From an uncultured Verrucomicrobiota bacterium (GTDB lineage: Bacteria; Verrucomicrobiota; Kiritimatiellia; RFP12; UBA1067): 26,269 nt of DNA. Location of the stretch: NCBI GenBank assembly GCA_946631535.1, contig CAMPAF010000009.1, positions 1 to 26,269 of the forward strand, given 5' to 3'. Below the pieces are notes generated by a model that made no database searches, was not told the DNA's origin, and saw nothing but the letters and a program-made list of their open reading frames with translations. Each line of letters opens with the position of its first letter. The stretch's first letter is position 1. Made by a program: the position numbers and the translations under genes. Below are positions 7,473 to 14,024 of the stretch, piece by piece.

Positions 7473-8720
7473 ATGCCAAAGGTAAGTTCTATAGGTGGAG
7501 CCTGGCGGTTCGAGCGCGGAAGCTGCTGGGCGCTTCTCGGCGACGACGGCGCGGCGAAGTCGCGCCTGTGCAGGATCGTCGCCGGCGAGGAGCCGGTGCC
7601 GCGCGGAATGTCCGTGGAGATGGATGAAGGAATGGAAGGGCGCGTGCGGCTCGTCTCCTTCGCGCAGCAGCGCGCGGCGGCGCGGAAGGGGGGATTCCTG
7701 CAGGCACGCTACTATTCGCTCGTGGACGATGCCGGCTCTGGCGATACCGTGGCCGATGTCCTCTGCTTCAACCGCGTGTTCGACGTCAACCCGTTCGAGG
7801 TCGGGCGGTCGCGCCTCGCGGAACGTCGATCCTACGCCGCTGCGCGTCGCAGGATCATGCCGATTCTTCGTATCCGCGAACTTATGGACCGTCCCTTCCT
7901 CGCGCTCTCGAACGGCGAGACGCGCCGTGTGCTGCTCGCGCACGCGCTCCTTTCATGCCCTGCCCTGCTGGTGCTGGACGACCCGTGCGCTGGACTGGAC
8001 CCTGAGCGGCGCGACGAGCTCAAGCGGCTTCTGGATACGCTGGCCGCGCAAGGAACGGCGCTCCTCCTTTCCGTGCGGCACGAGGACGAGATCCCTTCCT
8101 GTGTGACCGAAGTGCGCTATCTTGGCCGGGAGCGAGGGGAGGGGCGGGAGCGAGGGGAGTGCCGGGACCGCCGGGACCACCGGGACCGCCGGGACCGGGA
8201 GATAATACGGGGTCATCAAGCGACTCCAGTGGTTGAGCTGAGGGGGATTCGGATTCGCTTTGGGCGGAGGAAGCTTTTCGACGGGTTCTCGTGGACGGTC
8301 CGGCGCGGCGAGCATTGGGTGTTGCAGGGTCCGAACGGGAGCGGCAAGACAACGCTTCTTGCGCTCATCACGGGGGACAGTCCCTTGTCCTACGCCAACG
8401 ACGTGACCGTGTTCGGCGTGCGTCGCGCGCCCGGCACGGAGCTTGCCAAGGTGCGGCGGCGCATCGGCATGGTGTCGCCGGAGCAGCAGGCCTATCTTGG
8501 CCTAGGCGCGGACGAGCTTCTGGAAATGGCGCTGTGCAAGAATCCGGACCTGCTGCTTCTGGACGAGCCTTGCCTGAACCTGGACGCGGCGGCGTCGCGC
8601 CGCCTGCGCTCGCGGATCGCGCGCTACCTTTCGTCGCGCCCGGATTGCACGGCGATCTGCGTGGCACATCGCCCGGACGACATACCTCCCGGCTTCGGCA
8701 TGAGCATTTCGCTGGGATGA
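7473..8720 (+). CDS. ModF-like tandem ABC ATPase, no membrane domain
   Basis: Two ABC ATPase domains in one 415-residue chain, closest in layout to E. coli ModF (STGETRK-type first signature; GEHW, YSNDLTLFG-type second domain). NBD1: degenerate Walker A GDDGAAKS (near 24), signature LSNGE (about 145-149), LLVLDDP. NBD2: intact Walker A GPNGSGKTT (near 286) and LLLLDEP (near 360), but no LSGGQ-type signature. Only about 72 residues separate its A and B motifs, against about 143 in NBD1. The domains are joined by a repeat-derived linker (GRERGEGRERGECRDRR). An in-frame TTG at 7455 lies upstream of the -10 box's last bases, so ATG 7473 is chosen. No permease gene is nearby; substrate and role are unknown. 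Confidence 0.8.
   Translation: MPKVSSIGGAWRFERGSCWALLGDDGAAKSRLCRIVAGEEPVPRGMSVEMDEGMEGRVRLVSFAQQRAAARKGGFLQARYYSLVDDAGSGDTVADVLCFNRVFDVNPFEVGRSRLAERRSYAAARRRIMPILRIRELMDRPFLALSNGETRRVLLAHALLSCPALLVLDDPCAGLDPERRDELKRLLDTLAAQGTALLLSVRHEDEIPSCVTEVRYLGRERGEGRERGECRDRRDHRDRRDREIIRGHQATPVVELRGIRIRFGRRKLFDGFSWTVRRGEHWVLQGPNGSGKTTLLALITGDSPLSYANDVTVFGVRRAPGTELAKVRRRIGMVSPEQQAYLGLGADELLEMALCKNPDLLLLDEPCLNLDAAASRRLRSRIARYLSSRPDCTAICVAHRPDDIPPGFGMSISLG
8127..8210 (+). repeat. 9-bp periodic 'DRR' element, copy 2, in the ABC linker
   Basis: GGGAGCGAGGGGA-type repeats are followed by GGGACCGCC/GGGACCACC units. It encodes GRERGEGRERGE and then CRDRRDHRDRRDRE between the two ATPase domains. It is the same element as 6263-6312 (minus strand) and is read in the same frame. 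Confidence 0.8.
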
Positions 8721-8739
8721 CGCATGCCGCGGCGAGATA

Positions 8740-8748
8740 TGGTATAAT
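8740..8748 (+). promoter_or_regulatory. Extended -10 promoter of dnaX
   Basis: TGG TATAAT ends 7 bases before the dnaX ATG at 8756. The predicted transcription start is at 8755-8756, so the mRNA should be leaderless. No Shine-Dalgarno is possible in this gap. No clear -35 box. Confidence 0.7.
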
Positions 8749-8755
8749 CTAGCCT

Positions 8756-10225
8756 ATGCAGGAGACAGAACAAGTCCATGTGGCGTTGCCGCTGAAGTAC
8801 AGGCCGATGACGTTCGACGATGTCGTCGGCCAGGAGCACGTCACGCGCACTCTCAGGAACGCCCTGGAATCGGGGCGCATCGCCAACGCCTACCTCTTCG
8901 TCGGCCCGCGCGGCATCGGCAAGACCACGCTCTCGCGCATCTTCGCGAAGGCGCTCAACTGCGCAAGCCCGAAGGGCGTGGAGCCGTGCGGAGAGTGCGA
9001 CAACTGCAAGCAGATCGCAGCCGGCAGGTCGCTTGACGTCACGGAGCTCGACGCCGCCAGCCACAACAAGGTGGAGGACGTGCGTCCGATCATCGAGGCC
9101 GTCCAGTTCAAGCCGACGACCTCGAAGTACAAGATCTTCATCATCGACGAATGCCACATGCTCACGCCCTCGGCGTGGAACGCGCTCCTCAAGACGCTGG
9201 AGGAGCCGCCGCCGTACGTGAAGTTCGTCTTCGCGACGACGGAGGGCGACAAGGTTCTCGCGACCATCGTCTCGCGCTGCCAGCGGTTCGACCTGCGCCG
9301 CATCCAGACGCACCAGATCGCGGCCCGCCTGCAGTACATCTGCGGCAAGGAAGGCATCACGGCCGACCAGGACGCGCTCCTCGCCATAGCGCGCGGCGCC
9401 GAAGGCGGCATGCGCGACGCGCTTTCTTCACTCGACCAGCTGATCGCGTTCAAGGGCACCACCATCACGGAAGAGGATGCCTTGAGCGTGTTCGGCCTCG
9501 TCTCGCGCAAGGCGCTCGAAGACCTCGCCGGAGCGATCCTGAAGGGCGACGCGGCGGCGATCCTGCAGTCCGTGGAGGCGTTCGACTCGGCTGGCAAGAA
9601 CATGCGCCGCCTGGCGGGCGAGCTGCTGCGGCACTTCCGCAACCTGATCGTGTACCAGTCGCTGGGCGGGCAGACCGCCGTCCTGGAGGCAACGCCCGAC
9701 CAGGTTAAGACGCTTTCGGAGCAGGCGAAGCTCTGCGACGCCTCGCGCATCTTCCGCATAGCCGACCAGCTGGCCGCGATGGAGGACAAGCTGCGCTACG
9801 CGCTCAGCGTGCGCACCCTCATCGAGATGACGCTTCTGCGAGCTTCTCGCATCGCCACGGTGGCGAGCATCGAGGAGCTGATGCGGGCCGTCCGCGCACT
9901 TGCGGCGCAAGGCCCTAGTGGCCTTCATGCCGATGGGGGTGGTGAGGCAGATAAGGTCATTAAGGCAGATAAGGTCGATAAGGTCGTTAAAGACCCTAAA
10001 GACCTTAAAGTCGCCGGAAGTGCCCAGTCAACCGCCAAGCCAAGTGCCCAGCCAACCGCCAAGCCAAGTGCCCAGCCAACCGCCAAGCCAAGTGACCAGT
10101 CAACCTCCAAGCCGGTTGCCCGTCCGCAGCTGACGCCGGAAGAGCAGCGGAAGATGATGGACGACCCGAAGCTCAACGCGCTCCTTGCGGCCTTGCCGGG
10201 AGCAAAGGTCACGGCGATAAAGTAG
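8756..10225 (+). CDS. dnaX: DNA polymerase III subunit gamma/tau
   Basis: Clamp-loader ATPase of the replicative polymerase; 489 residues. Sequence: KYRPMTFDDVVGQEHV, Walker A GPRGIGKTT (50-58), four zinc cysteines C69, C78, C81 and C84, Walker B IIDECHML, ALLKTLEEPPPYVKFVFATTE, and sensor/arginine finger SRCQRF. Clamp-loader domains II and III follow to about residue 380. The C-terminal part is short and repetitive: a Lys/Asp/Val stretch (EADKVIKADKVDKVVKD) and four SAQPTAKP-like octapeptides, then ARPQLTPEEQRKMMDDPKLNALLAALPG. A full-length tau with polymerase- and helicase-binding domains is not present. I saw no A-rich slippery frameshift site. The next gene starts 6 bases after the stop. 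Confidence 0.95.
   Translation: MQETEQVHVALPLKYRPMTFDDVVGQEHVTRTLRNALESGRIANAYLFVGPRGIGKTTLSRIFAKALNCASPKGVEPCGECDNCKQIAAGRSLDVTELDAASHNKVEDVRPIIEAVQFKPTTSKYKIFIIDECHMLTPSAWNALLKTLEEPPPYVKFVFATTEGDKVLATIVSRCQRFDLRRIQTHQIAARLQYICGKEGITADQDALLAIARGAEGGMRDALSSLDQLIAFKGTTITEEDALSVFGLVSRKALEDLAGAILKGDAAAILQSVEAFDSAGKNMRRLAGELLRHFRNLIVYQSLGGQTAVLEATPDQVKTLSEQAKLCDASRIFRIADQLAAMEDKLRYALSVRTLIEMTLLRASRIATVASIEELMRAVRALAAQGPSGLHADGGGEADKVIKADKVDKVVKDPKDLKVAGSAQSTAKPSAQPTAKPSAQPTAKPSDQSTSKPVARPQLTPEEQRKMMDDPKLNALLAALPGAKVTAIK
9947..10012. repeat. AAGG/TAAAGAC simple-repeat block in dnaX
   Basis: Imperfect repeats of GCAGATAAGGTC, then CTAAAGACCTTAAAG. They encode the charged ADKVIKADKVDKVVKDPKDLK linker. 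It is much more A-rich than the flanking dnaX sequence. Confidence 0.7.
10019..10113 (+). repeat. 24-bp tandem repeat (four units) in dnaX
   Basis: Units start at 10019, 10043, 10067 and 10091. Units 2 and 3 are identical. Unit 1 differs by one base, and unit 4 is diverged and one base short before the repeat ends. Each unit encodes SAQPTAKP or a variant, so unit number can change without breaking the frame. Confidence 0.92.
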
Positions 10226-10231
10226 TGCGAG

Positions 10232-11323
10232 ATGAAAGAGCGCAGTAACCAGAACCTGAAGCACGAACCGGTGCCGCTGGCGATTGTCGGCGGCGGAGCG
10301 GCCGGAATGTTCGCCGCCGCTGTGGCGTCCGAGCGCAAGGTCGGCTGCCTCGTCTTCGAGCGGAAGGTGCGGCTTGGCGCGAAGATGCTGATGACGGCGA
10401 ACGGGCGCTGCAACTTCACGAAGGACATCTCTCCAGAGGCGTTCCTGCGCGACCTGGGCGATCCCGTCGCCGAGTGGGCGGCTCCCGCATTGCGGAACTG
10501 TCCGCCGCAGTCCATCGTCCGCGGCGTGCGAAGCCTCGGCGTGAAGCTGCGCCGCATGCCCGACGGGCGGATGTTCCCGGATTCGGGGCAGGCGGCGACC
10601 GTTGTGCATGCGTTTGGCGATCTGCTGCGCGACGAGGGCGTGCCGCTATGCGTGAACTGTCCCGTGACCGGCATACAGCCGATGAAGAACGGCTTCATCG
10701 TCGCGACGGAGCGCTTTACCGTGTGGGCGAAGAACGTGCTTGTCGCGACGGGCGGGTTGTCGTTCCCGAAGACTGGATCCGTGGGCGACGGACAGGACTT
10801 CGCGCGCCGGCTCGGACACCGCATCGAACCGTGCCGTGCTGGCCTGACAGGACTTGAGGTGCGCGACCGCGCGGTGGCTGCGCAGGCGGGGGCGCGGTTC
10901 GACGACGGCGAGGCTCGCGTGCTGGACGCGACGGGACGGACTGTCTTCACGTCCGCAGGGGAGGTGGACTGCGAGGCGTGGGGGCTGAGCGGCGCCGCGG
11001 TGTACAACTGCCAACGCTGGGTGGCGCGCCATGGCTACGCGGGGATGTCGATGGAAGTGTCTTTCGGCGGACAGTCCGTGATGTTGCGGCAGCTGCTGCC
11101 GCGTCCGCTAAAGGAGGCGATCGTGACGGTCGGCGGCGTCTCGCGCGAGGACGTGGATCCGGCGACGATGATGTCGCGGAAGGTGCCGGGGCTCTACTTC
11201 GCAGGCGAGGTGCTGGACGTGGACGGTCCGACGGGCGGATACAACTTGACTCTGGCGTTCGCGACGGCGCGCGCGGCCGTGGTGTCCGTCCAGTCGCGTC
11301 TCAGGGATGGAGGTGCGTGGTGA
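10232..11323 (+). CDS. HI0933/YhiN-family NAD(P)/FAD-dependent oxidoreductase
   Basis: Flavoprotein of the HI0933 (aminoacetone oxidase-like) family; substrate not known. Motifs: dinucleotide-binding GGGAAG at residues 20-25, ANGRCNFTK, TGGLSFPKTGSVGDGQDFA (about 174-192), and the C-terminal VPGLYFAGEVLDVDGPTGGYNL, which binds the flavin. At 363 residues it is a little shorter than the usual 390-420, the missing part being in the middle substrate domain. The ATG lies 6 bases after the dnaX stop, so the genes are probably co-transcribed. Its stop overlaps the next start as GTGA. Confidence 0.88.
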   Translation: MKERSNQNLKHEPVPLAIVGGGAAGMFAAAVASERKVGCLVFERKVRLGAKMLMTANGRCNFTKDISPEAFLRDLGDPVAEWAAPALRNCPPQSIVRGVRSLGVKLRRMPDGRMFPDSGQAATVVHAFGDLLRDEGVPLCVNCPVTGIQPMKNGFIVATERFTVWAKNVLVATGGLSFPKTGSVGDGQDFARRLGHRIEPCRAGLTGLEVRDRAVAAQAGARFDDGEARVLDATGRTVFTSAGEVDCEAWGLSGAAVYNCQRWVARHGYAGMSMEVSFGGQSVMLRQLLPRPLKEAIVTVGGVSREDVDPATMMSRKVPGLYFAGEVLDVDGPTGGYNLTLAFATARAAVVSVQSRLRDGGAW

Positions 11324-11670
11324 GACGTGGCCGCGGACTGGTCGAGTACGACCTGCACCCGCGCGGCACGAACGTCGACATGGCGCTCGCGCGGCTCGAG
11401 CAGATCGTGAGCGCGGCGCGCGCGTCCGGGCCTTCGCTCTTCGCGGTCATCACAGGCTACGGCTCGTCGGGCGGAACCTCGCTCATCAAGGAGGGAGTGC
11501 TGGCGGCCTGTCGCCGCTACAGGGCGCAGAACCACATCCGAGGATTTCTCGACGGCGAATTTGCGGGCGACGTGTTTTCTGCGGAATGTCTCGCGTTCCC
11601 GGACTCGTCGCAGATTCCGCCTCTGTATCGGCGCGCGCCAAATCCGGGGATCGTCTTCATCGCCGTGTGA
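11320..11670 (+). CDS. Smr-domain-like small protein
   Basis: 116 residues. VEYDLHPRGTNVDMALARLEQIV followed by LFAVITGYGSSGG fits the Smr (small MutS-related) fold: its DLHG-like strand, the A-L-L helix and a GxG loop (here ITGYGSSG). Canonical Smr proteins are nucleases acting on nucleic acids; here the DLHG motif reads DLHP, so activity is uncertain. The start is GTG 11320, overlapping the previous stop (GTGA), with GGAGG at 11309-11313. GTG 11317 is possible but too close to that site. The end (PGIVFIAV) is compact. Confidence 0.65.
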   Translation: MRRGRGLVEYDLHPRGTNVDMALARLEQIVSAARASGPSLFAVITGYGSSGGTSLIKEGVLAACRRYRAQNHIRGFLDGEFAGDVFSAECLAFPDSSQIPPLYRRAPNPGIVFIAV

Positions 11671-11727
11671 CGCATTGCGCCTGTGCAAGAGGATAGGGCA
11701 GAAGGTTGTGAATCGGAAGGAGCCGAA

Positions 11728-12330
11728 ATGAAGAAGATACTTTACCTGCATGGGTTCGGGTCGTCGGGCGCGAGCGGAACGGTGGATCTGCTGAGGAAGT
11801 CGTTCTGGGAGACGGACGCGGCGCACCGCGCGGCGGTCGTGGCGCCGGACATTCCGGTGGATCCGGCCATTGCGCTGCCCATGCTGAAGGAGCTGGCGGC
11901 GAAGGAGCAGCCGAGCCTCGTGATCGGCACGTCTATGGGCGGATGGTACGCGCAGCAGCTGCACGGATTCGTGCGCATCTGCGTGAATCCGTCGTTCACG
12001 CTCTCGAAGAAGTACGACGTGCTGTTCGTCGGGAAGCACAAGTGGCTCAACGCGCGCAGGGACGGCGCGACGGAGTTCCACGTCACGAAGGAGATCATCG
12101 CGCACTACCAGGAGTTGGAGGCGCACCAGTTCGACAACGTGACGGACGATGACCGTCCGCTCTGCCACGGCCTCTTCGGCGACGAGGATCCGATGGCCGT
12201 CGAGACCCGTCCCATGTTCGAGCAGCATTATCCCGGCATGTCGCAAGTATTCGAAGGCGGGCACAGGATGAACGCGCTGATCGTCACGCGCGTGCTGCTG
12301 CCGTACATCAGGACGCTATACGTGATCTGA
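11728..12330 (+). CDS. YqiA/UPF0227-type alpha/beta-hydrolase esterase
   Basis: 200-residue cytoplasmic hydrolase. ILYLHGFGSS is the oxyanion strand-turn, GTSMGGWYA the nucleophile elbow (Ser69), and VNPS follows as in YqiA. FGDEDPM supplies the acid and EGGHRMN the catalytic His179. YqiA-type enzymes hydrolyse short acyl esters in vitro; the natural substrate is unknown. The start ATG 11728 has GGAAGGAG at 11715-11722. The frame is open upstream to 11683, but that start has no support. It lies in the run dnaX-flavoprotein-Smr-esterase-activator. Confidence 0.8.
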   Translation: MKKILYLHGFGSSGASGTVDLLRKSFWETDAAHRAAVVAPDIPVDPAIALPMLKELAAKEQPSLVIGTSMGGWYAQQLHGFVRICVNPSFTLSKKYDVLFVGKHKWLNARRDGATEFHVTKEIIAHYQELEAHQFDNVTDDDRPLCHGLFGDEDPMAVETRPMFEQHYPGMSQVFEGGHRMNALIVTRVLLPYIRTLYVI

Positions 12331-12338
12331 GGAGCGCC

Positions 12339-13925
12339 ATGGCAAAGCGAATGATAATGACCGGCTGGGGGCTGCCTGAGTACGCGCCGGCGGCGGCGAT
12401 GCTGCTGCGGTGCGCGTTCAAGTGCTCCGCGGAGGTCATAGGGTCTTCGCAGCAGTACCTGCCGACGGCGCTGAAGCATTGCGCAGAGACCTGCTCCGAG
12501 GTGTATGTGCTGGGGGTTGGCCTCACGAAGGACCCGAAGGCGATAGCGGCCGAGCTGCGGGCGCTCAAGGATGCGGGCGTAAAGGTCTGGTGGATTAGCG
12601 CGAGGGAGATGCCGTCGGAGGTCGCCATCGAGTTCATGATGAAGGACGGCGGGTCGGTGTTCGACAAGGTCGTGATCGCGGAAGGCGACCTCTTCGACGC
12701 CGTGCAGAAGGCCTTCCCGCGCCAGGTGACGCAAAAGGACGTGGAGTCGTTCAGGCGCTTCGCGTTTGGCAGGACGAAGGGCGACTCCGAGGAGGGGCGG
12801 TACCGGCACCTGTTCACGGCTGCGGACTGGAAGCACAAGAACGACCGTGAGATGGGGTACTACCCGAGGGCGATATTCGGTCTTGCGAACGGCGTGCGCT
12901 ACGACGCGCTAGAGTCGGACCTGCACAAGATCGTCGACTACTACAACAAGTGGGGGAAGCGCGAGCTGATAGGCGTGAGCCCGCACATGCTGGAGGTGCG
13001 GCAGATGGCGGAGAAGGTGGCGGAGTGCGACGACCCTGTAGTCCGCGTGCTCATAACCGGGCCGAGCGGCACCGGCAAGGAGACAGTGGCGCAGCTGATC
13101 CATCGCAAGTCGAAGAGCCGCGCGAACGGCGCATTCCTCACGTTCAACTGCGCATGCACGACGGCGAGTCTCTTCGAGAGCAAGCTCTTCGGCAGCGTGA
13201 AGGGAGCGTTCACGGACGCGCGCGACAGCCGGGGGCTCCTCGAGGCGGCGGCGAACGGAACGCTGTTCCTGGACGAGGTGGCGGAGCTTGACCTTGAGAT
13301 GCAGGGACAGCTCCTGCGCGTGCTCCAGGACGGCGACTTCCTGAAGGTGGGCGAGTCGGTGCCGCGCAGGATACAGAACGTGCGCATCATCGCCGCGACG
13401 AACAAGGACATAGTGCGGCTCGTGAACGAGGGGCGCTTCCGCGAGGACCTCTACTACCGCCTGAACGTCATACAGATCAGGATGAAGTCGCTCGCCGAGC
13501 GCCCGGAGGACATCCCCGAGATCGCGAAGACCATCTGGTACCGCGAGACGGGGAAGTCGCTCAGCCGCGAGCAGCGCGTCGCGCTTTGCCGGTACGACTT
13601 CCCCGGCAACGCGCGCGAGCTCGAGAACATGCTGATATACGCGCGCGTCATGAAAGTGACGGATTTCGGAGAGCTGGTGGAGCACTGGAAGCGCGAGAAC
13701 GCGGGGCTTCGCCGCGACGCGAGCCACGAGCCGGCGTCGGACGACGAGTCGCTGGACGCGGCGGTGGCCAGGCACATCCGCATGGTGGCGGACAGGCACA
13801 AAGACCGGCCGGTGAAGGAGATAGCAAGGCGGCTCGGATGTTCCGAGAACACCGTGCGCAAGTGGCTGAAGGTGTCCGAGTCGGGCGCCTCCGCGCAAGA
13901 AAACGCCACTGTTGGAGGCCTCTAG
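12339..13925 (+). CDS. Sigma-54-dependent transcriptional activator with unrecognised N-terminal domain
   Basis: 528-residue enhancer-binding protein that would drive RpoN promoters. AAA+ core: Walker A GPSGTGKE (241-248), KGAFTDAR (about 287-294, the sigma-54 contact loop, normally GAFTGA), Walker B GTLFLDEVAEL, IIAATNKD, FREDLYYRLN, and YDFPGNARELENM. A C-terminal helix-turn-helix (about 489-512, VKEIARRLGCSENTVRKWLK) resembles a Fis-type domain. Residues 1-210 contain no receiver, PAS or GAF motif that I recognise. The beginning (IMTGWGLPEYAPAAAMLLR, VYVLGVGLT, VKVWWISAR) looks like an alpha/beta Rossmann-like fold and may be related to DHH or CARF-type domains; that is a guess. GAGGAG lies 5 bases before the ATG. 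No -24/-12 site was found in the window. Confidence 0.88.
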   Translation: MAKRMIMTGWGLPEYAPAAAMLLRCAFKCSAEVIGSSQQYLPTALKHCAETCSEVYVLGVGLTKDPKAIAAELRALKDAGVKVWWISAREMPSEVAIEFMMKDGGSVFDKVVIAEGDLFDAVQKAFPRQVTQKDVESFRRFAFGRTKGDSEEGRYRHLFTAADWKHKNDREMGYYPRAIFGLANGVRYDALESDLHKIVDYYNKWGKRELIGVSPHMLEVRQMAEKVAECDDPVVRVLITGPSGTGKETVAQLIHRKSKSRANGAFLTFNCACTTASLFESKLFGSVKGAFTDARDSRGLLEAAANGTLFLDEVAELDLEMQGQLLRVLQDGDFLKVGESVPRRIQNVRIIAATNKDIVRLVNEGRFREDLYYRLNVIQIRMKSLAERPEDIPEIAKTIWYRETGKSLSREQRVALCRYDFPGNARELENMLIYARVMKVTDFGELVEHWKRENAGLRRDASHEPASDDESLDAAVARHIRMVADRHKDRPVKEIARRLGCSENTVRKWLKVSESGASAQENATVGGL

Positions 13926-13927
13926 AA

Positions 13928-13946
13928 ACTTTGCGCTTTCGCAAGT
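13928..13946. promoter_or_regulatory. Small hairpin between activator gene and next promoter
   Basis: ACTT(T)GCG pairs with CGCAAGT around CTTT, with one bulged T. It follows the activator stop by 2 bases and lies just upstream of the -10 box at 13960. It could be a weak terminator or an operator; no T run follows. Confidence 0.4.
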
Positions 13947-13959
13947 GAAGGATTTAGGG

Positions 13960-13965
13960 TATAAT
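13960..13965 (+). promoter_or_regulatory. -10 box before the DUF2723-TPR gene
   Basis: TATAAT lies 59 bases before ATG 14025, giving a leader of about 53 bases. The leader has AAAGGA at 14012-14017 as ribosome-binding site, 7 bases from the start. It also carries the 13-base match (13978-13990) to the rho repeat. The box is preceded by GGG rather than TGN. Confidence 0.6.
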
Positions 13966-14024
13966 TTACGCCGATTCTCGCAACAAGTTGGCGGGACGGA
14001 AAAGCAGAAAGAAAGGACGACGGA

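Noticed and set aside
10019..10113. Regular 24-bp repeats that could suggest a CRISPR array
   Set aside because: Units are directly adjacent without spacers, and encode an in-frame SAQPTAKP repeat of DnaX.
8756..10225. Programmed frameshift producing gamma and tau forms of DnaX
   Set aside because: No A6-type slippery sequence with a downstream hairpin was seen; the A-rich repeat block lacks the required heptamer pattern.
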